Source of the DNA: Aurantibrevibacter litoralis | Lineage (GTDB): Bacteria > Bacteroidota > Bacteroidia > Flavobacteriales > Flavobacteriaceae | Length of the DNA: 11,150 nt | Assembly: GCF_034651555.1 (NCBI RefSeq) | Contig: NZ_JAYEEQ010000033.1 | Location: forward strand, 1-11,150 | Reading direction: 5' to 3' | Shown: positions 7,129 through 11,150 of the stretch, one piece after another | Layout of the letters: each line of letters opens with the position of its first letter | How positions within the stretch are numbered: position 1 is the first letter of the stretch | Translations under genes and position numbers: made by a program | The notes under the pieces: model-generated | Told to the model about the DNA's origin: nothing | The model's database searches: none | Seen by the model: only the letters and a program-made list of their open reading frames with translations

Positions 7129-7142
7129 ATGACAAAAGTCAT
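7129..7142. promoter_or_regulatory. Candidate Crp/Fnr-family operator upstream of napD
   Basis: ATGAC-AAAA-GTCAT is a perfect 5-bp inverted repeat with a 4-nt spacer, about 90 bp before the napD start. It matches the TGAY-N4-RTCA core of Fnr/Dnr-type sites, and such regulators commonly control nitrate respiration. A weak -7-like element (TATCTTG on the minus strand, 7097-7091) lies downstream at a plausible distance. Without other copies in the window the assignment remains inference. Confidence 0.4.
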
Positions 7143-7281
7143 GTCGGTTGATACAAAGGCACAGAAAGACTGAACCGGTCTTCTATTTTTAAGACGTTCA
7201 GCGCACTAATTGGGGAGAAGGTACAACTAGATGTTACAACCGAAGTGGTAAGGTAATTTTTTTTTTAGGCTTTTAAGAGGG

Positions 7282-8028
7282 TTATCCTTTTAAGGAGGCA
7301 CTCAAAAATTCTCGATTCATTCTGGCGATGTTTTCTAAAGAAATGCCTTTAGGACATTCTACTTCGCAAGCACCAGTATTGGTACAGTTGCCAAAACCTT
7401 CCAAATCCATTTGTCGTACCATGTTTAAGACCCGTTCTGTGGCTTCTACTTGTCCTTGGGGAAGCAATGCAAATTGCGACACTTTGGCCGAAGTAAACAA
7501 CATGGCACTGGCGTTTTTGCATGCCGCCACACAGGCACCACAGCCAATACAGGTAGCGGCATCCATGGCTTTATCGGCATCTTGTTTTCTAATAGGAATG
7601 GCGTTGGCATCAACAGTATTTCCGGAGGTATTTACAGAAATATACCCTCCTGCTTGTTGAATGCGATCAAAGGCAGATCTGTCTACAATTAAATCCTTTA
7701 TTACGGGGAATGCGTTGGCTCGGAAAGGTTCTATGACAATGGTGTCTCCATCCTTAAATTTACGCATGTGTAGCTGACAGGTCGTTATAAAACGATCCGG
7801 ACCGTGAGGTTCTCCATTGATCTGTAAGGAACACGCGCCACAGATACCCTCTCTACAGTCGTGATCAAACTCTACAGGTTCTTCGCCTTTGGTTATTAAT
7901 TCTTCATTTAGCACGTCTAACATTTCCAAAAAAGACATATCGCCATCGATACCATCAATAGGATAGGTAACCATTTTACCTTTGGAAGCAGCATCTTTTT
8001 GGCGCCAAATTTTTAATTGTAATTTCAT
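7282..8028 (-). CDS. sdhB: Succinate dehydrogenase / fumarate reductase iron-sulfur subunit
   Basis: A 248-aa peripheral subunit on the cytoplasmic face that carries electrons from the FAD in SdhA to the cytochrome b hemes. The N-terminal plant-ferredoxin-like domain has the [2Fe-2S] ligands Cys58, Cys63, Cys66 and Cys84 (CREGICGAC...TC). The C-terminal domain has Cys160/163/166 with Cys225 for [4Fe-4S], and Cys170, Cys215 and Cys221 for [3Fe-4S], all in the usual spacing, so the electron wire looks intact. It follows sdhA after 77 bp, completing the sdhCAB order. Sequence alone does not separate succinate oxidation from fumarate reduction. No clear terminator follows it. Confidence 0.95.
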   Translation of the reverse strand: MKLQLKIWRQKDAASKGKMVTYPIDGIDGDMSFLEMLDVLNEELITKGEEPVEFDHDCREGICGACSLQINGEPHGPDRFITTCQLHMRKFKDGDTIVIEPFRANAFPVIKDLIVDRSAFDRIQQAGGYISVNTSGNTVDANAIPIRKQDADKAMDAATCIGCGACVAACKNASAMLFTSAKVSQFALLPQGQVEATERVLNMVRQMDLEGFGNCTNTGACEVECPKGISLENIARMNREFLSASLKG

Positions 8029-8105
8029 AAATTATGAATTTAAAAATCCATCCTATTAACCAGACAATGTACATGAGTACCTGCTGCTTGGGGCGGAGGA
8101 ATCTA

Positions 8106-10109
8106 TTACTTATAACTTCTTGTTTTTAATTCAATATTTTCATAAACGAGGTCTTCCTTGTGCAAAACAGCATCTTTGGGTTCGCCTTTGTACTCCCAGG
8201 CAGACACAAATTTGAAATTTTTGTCATCCCTCAACGCTTCGCCTTCGGGAGTTTGATATTCTTCACGGAAATGACCTCCACAGGATTCATTTCGGTTCAA
8301 CGCATCTTTGGCAAACAATTCTCCCAACTCAAGAAAATCGGCAACACGCCCTGCTTTTTCCAATTCCTGATTTTTACTGTCTGCGGTACCGGGAACACGA
8401 ACGTTTTCCCAAAAATCGGCTCGTAGTGCCGAAATTTGCTCTATAGCTTCATTTAGTTCTTTCGCATTACGCGACATACCACATTTATTCCACATTATTT
8501 TACCCAATTTCTTGTGGTAATAATCTACGGAATGGATTCCTTTGGCCGACATTAACTTCGCTATCCGGTCGTTTACTTCCTTTTCTACAGCGTCAAATTC
8601 GGGAGCGTCGGTGGCAATTTTCCCGGTTCTAATATCTTTGGATAAATAATTCCCTATGGTGTATGGCAACACGAAATACCCATCGGCTAAGCCTTGCATA
8701 AGTGCAGACGCCCCAAGTCTATTGGCGCCATGATCGCTAAAATTGGCTTCGCCTATAGCATAACAACCTTCTACCGTAGTTTGTAGGTTATAGTCTACCC
8801 AAAGTCCGCCCATGGTATAGTGTACCGCCGGATATATCATCATTGGCGTTTTATAGGGGTTTTGGTCTACGATTTTATCATACATCTGAAACAAGTTGCC
8901 GTATTTGGCTTCTATAACCTGTTCGCCCAACCTTCTAATTTCGGCATCATCTGCATTATGCAGACCGGAAGTCAATGCTTTTTCTTTTCCGTAACGCATG
9001 ATGGCCGCAGAAAAATCTAAGTAAACGGCTTCTCCGGTTTTATTAACACCAAATCCGGCATCGCAGCGTTCTTTGGCGGCTCTGGAGGCTACATCGCGCG
9101 GTACCAAATTGCCAAAAGCAGGATACCTTCTTTCCAAATAATAGTCCCGATCTTCTTCTTTAATTTGTGTGGGTTTTAATTTTCCTTCGCGAATGGCTTT
9201 TGCATCTTCAAGTTTAGCGGGCACCCAGATACGACCGTCATTTCGGAGCGATTCTGACATTAATGTCAGTTTCGATTGATGATCTCCTGAGACCGGAATA
9301 CACGTTGGGTGTATTTGCGTAAAACAGGGATTGGCAAAAAATGCGCCTCTTCTATGCGCACGCCATGCGGCCATAACATTACTTCCCATGGCATTGGTAG
9401 ACAGAAAAAACACATTGCCATAACCGCCTGTGGCCAAAACCACGGCATGCGCCGAATGTCGTTCTATTTTTCCCGTAACCAAATCACGCGCAATGATGCC
9501 TCTTGCCTTTCCATTGACTTTTACCAAATCCATCATTTCATGACGGTTATACGACTGTATTTTTCCTCTGTTAATTTGGCGATTCATGGCAGAGTACGCA
9601 CCTAATAGCAATTGTTGCCCTGTTTGGCCTTTGGCATAAAAGGTGCGGGAAACCAATACGCCTCCAAAAGAACGGTTGTCTAGGAGTCCTCCGTATTCAC
9701 GGGCAAAAGGAACTCCTTGTGCCACGCACTGATCAATGATATTTCCGGAAACTTCTGCCAATCGGTATACGTTGGCTTCTCGGGATCGGTAATCGCCTCC
9801 TTTAATGGTGTCATAAAATAGTCGATAATTACTATCGCCATCTCCTTGATAATTTTTTGCAGCATTAATTCCGCCTTGAGCCGCAATAGAGTGCGCCCTT
9901 CTTGGAGAATCTTGATAGCAAAAGGTTTTCACGTTATAACCCAATTCGGCGAGGGTGGCAGCGGCAGAACCACCTGCAAGTCCGGTACCCACCACAATAA
10001 TATCGATATTTCGCTTATTGGCCGGATTTACAAGGTCAATGTCGTTTTTATGTTTTGTCCATTTCTCGGCCAACGGGCCGGACGGTATTTTAGAATCCAA
10101 TACTCCCAT
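8106..10109 (-). CDS. sdhA: Succinate dehydrogenase / fumarate reductase flavoprotein subunit
   Basis: A 667-aa catalytic subunit that interconverts succinate and fumarate. The N-terminal Rossmann motif VVGTGLAGG (residues 39-47) binds FAD, and His73 in AHSIAAQGG is the expected covalent flavin attachment site. Active-site landmarks of the family are present: QIHPT (His267), VPRDVASR (Arg338, the catalytic proton-transfer position), HYTMGG (His430) and GANRLGA (Arg464). Length and the SPRRAHS segment resemble the long flavoproteins of menaquinone-linked complexes in Bacteroidota. Its ATG lies 2 nt after the sdhC stop, so the two are almost certainly co-transcribed and translationally linked. 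No defect is visible. Confidence 0.96.
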   Translation of the reverse strand: MGVLDSKIPSGPLAEKWTKHKNDIDLVNPANKRNIDIIVVGTGLAGGSAAATLAELGYNVKTFCYQDSPRRAHSIAAQGGINAAKNYQGDGDSNYRLFYDTIKGGDYRSREANVYRLAEVSGNIIDQCVAQGVPFAREYGGLLDNRSFGGVLVSRTFYAKGQTGQQLLLGAYSAMNRQINRGKIQSYNRHEMMDLVKVNGKARGIIARDLVTGKIERHSAHAVVLATGGYGNVFFLSTNAMGSNVMAAWRAHRRGAFFANPCFTQIHPTCIPVSGDHQSKLTLMSESLRNDGRIWVPAKLEDAKAIREGKLKPTQIKEEDRDYYLERRYPAFGNLVPRDVASRAAKERCDAGFGVNKTGEAVYLDFSAAIMRYGKEKALTSGLHNADDAEIRRLGEQVIEAKYGNLFQMYDKIVDQNPYKTPMMIYPAVHYTMGGLWVDYNLQTTVEGCYAIGEANFSDHGANRLGASALMQGLADGYFVLPYTIGNYLSKDIRTGKIATDAPEFDAVEKEVNDRIAKLMSAKGIHSVDYYHKKLGKIMWNKCGMSRNAKELNEAIEQISALRADFWENVRVPGTADSKNQELEKAGRVADFLELGELFAKDALNRNESCGGHFREEYQTPEGEALRDDKNFKFVSAWEYKGEPKDAVLHKEDLVYENIELKTRSYK

Positions 10110-10111
10110 AA

Positions 10112-10780
10112 TTAATGTGTAATTGGGTTAAGGTGATGATAGATTGCAATAAACGCAAACCCTAGAGGAATTGCGATGGCATAAATTTTAGTGATGGTTT
10201 TAATGGCAGGCGCATACTTATTGTTGAGACCCATGGTTTGAAATGAGGATGCAAACCCATGCAATAAGTGCAACGCCAAAAGCACAAAAGATAGAACATA
10301 GAGGATGGTTCGCCATATAGGTTGAAACTTCTCTACAGTTTCTGCATAATACCGTGTAGGATCTTCCGGGTTCACCGCAACGTATTTATAGTTCATTTCG
10401 TGAACCCAAAAATCGTAAAAGTGAAGCCCCAAAAAAGCCAAAACCACAAGACCGGTAATAATCATGTTTCGCGAAATCCAAGAGGCATTGGCACCTCCAT
10501 TATATTGTGCGTATTTTACCGCTCTGGCCTTATTGTTCTTTAATTCTAATGCAATACCCATGAGAAAATGAACAAGTACGCCGGCTATCAAAATAGGCTG
10601 AAGTACATATTGCACCAACGGGTTATACCCCATAAAATGAGACCATGAATTAAAGGTATCCGGGGCAATTACAGAGGTAATGTTAATGACAAAATGCTGG
10701 CCCAGAAAGAACACCAAAAAAAGACCCGAAAGTGCCATTACTACTTTTCGGGCAATTGAAGCGTTTAGAAATCCACTCAT
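10112..10780 (-). CDS. sdhC: Succinate dehydrogenase cytochrome b subunit (five-helix, diheme type)
   Basis: A 222-aa membrane anchor that binds two b hemes and the menaquinone site. Five hydrophobic helices can be placed at about residues 12-36, 55-80, 105-126, 155-178 and 196-216. Histidines His29, His71, His120 and His171 or His174 lie in helices as expected for the four axial ligands of a type-B complex (B. subtilis SdhC, Wolinella FrdC). A single large anchor rather than separate SdhC and SdhD subunits fits the Bacteroidota enzyme. In such diheme enzymes menaquinone reduction by succinate is coupled to membrane potential; this is family knowledge, not seen here. It is the first gene of sdhCAB, 19 nt downstream of a canonical promoter element. 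Confidence 0.93.
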   Translation of the reverse strand: MSGFLNASIARKVVMALSGLFLVFFLGQHFVINITSVIAPDTFNSWSHFMGYNPLVQYVLQPILIAGVLVHFLMGIALELKNNKARAVKYAQYNGGANASWISRNMIITGLVVLAFLGLHFYDFWVHEMNYKYVAVNPEDPTRYYAETVEKFQPIWRTILYVLSFVLLALHLLHGFASSFQTMGLNNKYAPAIKTITKIYAIAIPLGFAFIAIYHHLNPITH

Positions 10781-10799
10781 TAGTACGATATTTTAATTA

Positions 10800-10831
10800 C
10801 AAATTTAGGGTACAGTTAAGTTATTAACAAA
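10800..10831 (-). promoter_or_regulatory. Bacteroidota sigma-ABfr-type promoter for sdhCAB
   Basis: On the minus strand a -33 element TTTG (10831-10828), a 20-nt spacer, and a -7 element TAAATTTG (10807-10800) match the consensus TTTG-N19-21-TAnnTTTG exactly. The transcript would start about 15 nt before the sdhC ATG, giving a very short leader, which is common in this phylum. Confidence 0.75.
10815..10828. promoter_or_regulatory. Inverted repeat inside the sdh promoter spacer
   Basis: GTTAA-GTTA-TTAAC has perfect 5-bp arms with a 4-nt spacer and sits between the -33 and -7 elements. A protein bound there would block RNA polymerase, so a repressor site is possible. The sequence is AT-rich, and chance occurrence cannot be excluded. 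Confidence 0.3.
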
Positions 10832-10868
10832 CTTTAGGGGTTTTTAGTGCGGTATTTAGAATTAATTT

Positions 10869-10919
10869 AAGGAATTGCGGATGCCCTCCGTGTTCGGAAC
10901 TCAAAACTTGCGATTCCTT
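10869..10919. repeat. Nested inverted repeat
   Basis: AAGGAATTGC (10869-10878) pairs with GCGATTCCTT (10910-10919), 9 of 10 bp. Inside it TCCG (10887-10890) pairs with CGGA (10895-10898) across a TGTT loop. No T-run follows on either strand, so it is not a typical terminator. Confidence 0.4.
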
Positions 10920-11107
10920 GATCCTTATTCCGCTATAAGAAAGGTTAATTCGATTGTATTTCAAAACCAAAAAGGGGAGGAACAAGGAGTGAGGATGGTT
11001 TTTCATTCTAAGGGGAATGACGTAATCTCTAACGGACGCCTTTTGAATCTAAAGATTCCCCGACCCTTGGGTGGGGGTTTCCTATTTATCGCTCCTTTGG
11101 AGAGGTC

Positions 11108-11129
11108 GGAACTGCCTTTTTGCAGTTCC
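11108..11129. repeat. Perfect 8-bp stem-loop
   Basis: GGAACTGC, a 6-nt CTTTTT loop, and GCAGTTCC form a perfect stem. A small CTCC-TTT-GGAG hairpin (11092-11102) and a GGGTGAGG tail flank it. There is no T tract after the stem, so it is more likely part of an intergenic repeat element than a terminator, though it could mark the end of a gene beyond the window. Confidence 0.45.
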
Positions 11130-11150
11130 GGGTGAGGTAAAATACAAAAT

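Larger units (their letters stand above)
10832..11150. other. Gene-free region upstream of sdhC with several inverted repeats
   Basis: No credible gene is present. The short frames here have composition unlike a protein and cross the hairpins. The region is built of inverted repeats: a nested one at 10869-10919, GGGGAAT/ATTCCCC at 11012-11018 and 11055-11061, CCCC-g-ACCC-tt-GGGT-g-GGGG at 11058-11077, and GGAACTGC/GCAGTTCC at 11108-11129. It looks like degenerate flavobacterial intergenic repeat material. Confidence 0.55.

Noticed and set aside
7166..7182. Hairpin AAGAC-N7-GTCTT considered as a terminator for sdhB.
   Set aside because: The stem is only 5 bp, and the T-rich stretch follows it on the plus strand, whereas sdhB is on the minus strand.
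7040..10780. Idea that sdhCAB is a functional part of the nap locus.
   Set aside because: A separate promoter, a 242-bp gap and the housekeeping nature of the complex make simple adjacency the better explanation, though both may share the menaquinone pool.

Overview
The window looks like a piece of a Flavobacteriaceae-type (Bacteroidota) genome. The base composition is AT-rich. A textbook Bacteroidota promoter (TTTG-N20-TAnnTTTG) precedes sdhC, and Shine-Dalgarno sequences are mostly absent. The succinate dehydrogenase is a three-subunit enzyme with a single large cytochrome b, and the iron-sulfur protein has the long pre-Tat extension often seen in this phylum. The family-level placement is inference. 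All nine genes lie on the minus strand, so transcription runs from high to low coordinates.

Right part (about 7.3-10.8 kb): sdhC-sdhA-sdhB, a menaquinone-type succinate dehydrogenase / fumarate reductase with a diheme, five-helix cytochrome b. It starts from the canonical promoter at 10800-10831. Upstream of it (10832-11150) no gene is visible, only several short inverted repeats.

Left part (about 0.3-7.0 kb): a periplasmic nitrate reductase locus of unusual composition. napD (chaperone) and napA (Mo-bisMGD catalytic subunit with a Tat signal) come first. After a 338-bp gap follow a membrane-anchored tetraheme cytochrome that reads as two NapB-like diheme modules in tandem, a tetraheme lipoprotein cytochrome, a Tat-exported four-cluster ferredoxin-like protein, and a ten-helix NrfD/DsrP/HybB-type integral membrane protein. 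NapC, NapG, NapH, NapF and NapE are not in the window. My reading is that NrfD plus the Fe-S protein form the menaquinol-oxidising module, and that the two multiheme cytochromes (eight c-hemes) carry electrons to NapA. A good intrinsic terminator at 158-195 closes the locus.

The main points for a second look are the non-canonical electron-delivery module, the duplicated NapB, a Cys-to-Tyr change in the first cluster motif of the Fe-S protein, the Cys-rich leader of that protein, an 18-bp perfect palindrome just upstream of the nrfD-like start codon, and a Crp/Fnr-like inverted repeat upstream of napD. There are no tRNA, rRNA, CRISPR or insertion-sequence features that I can support.
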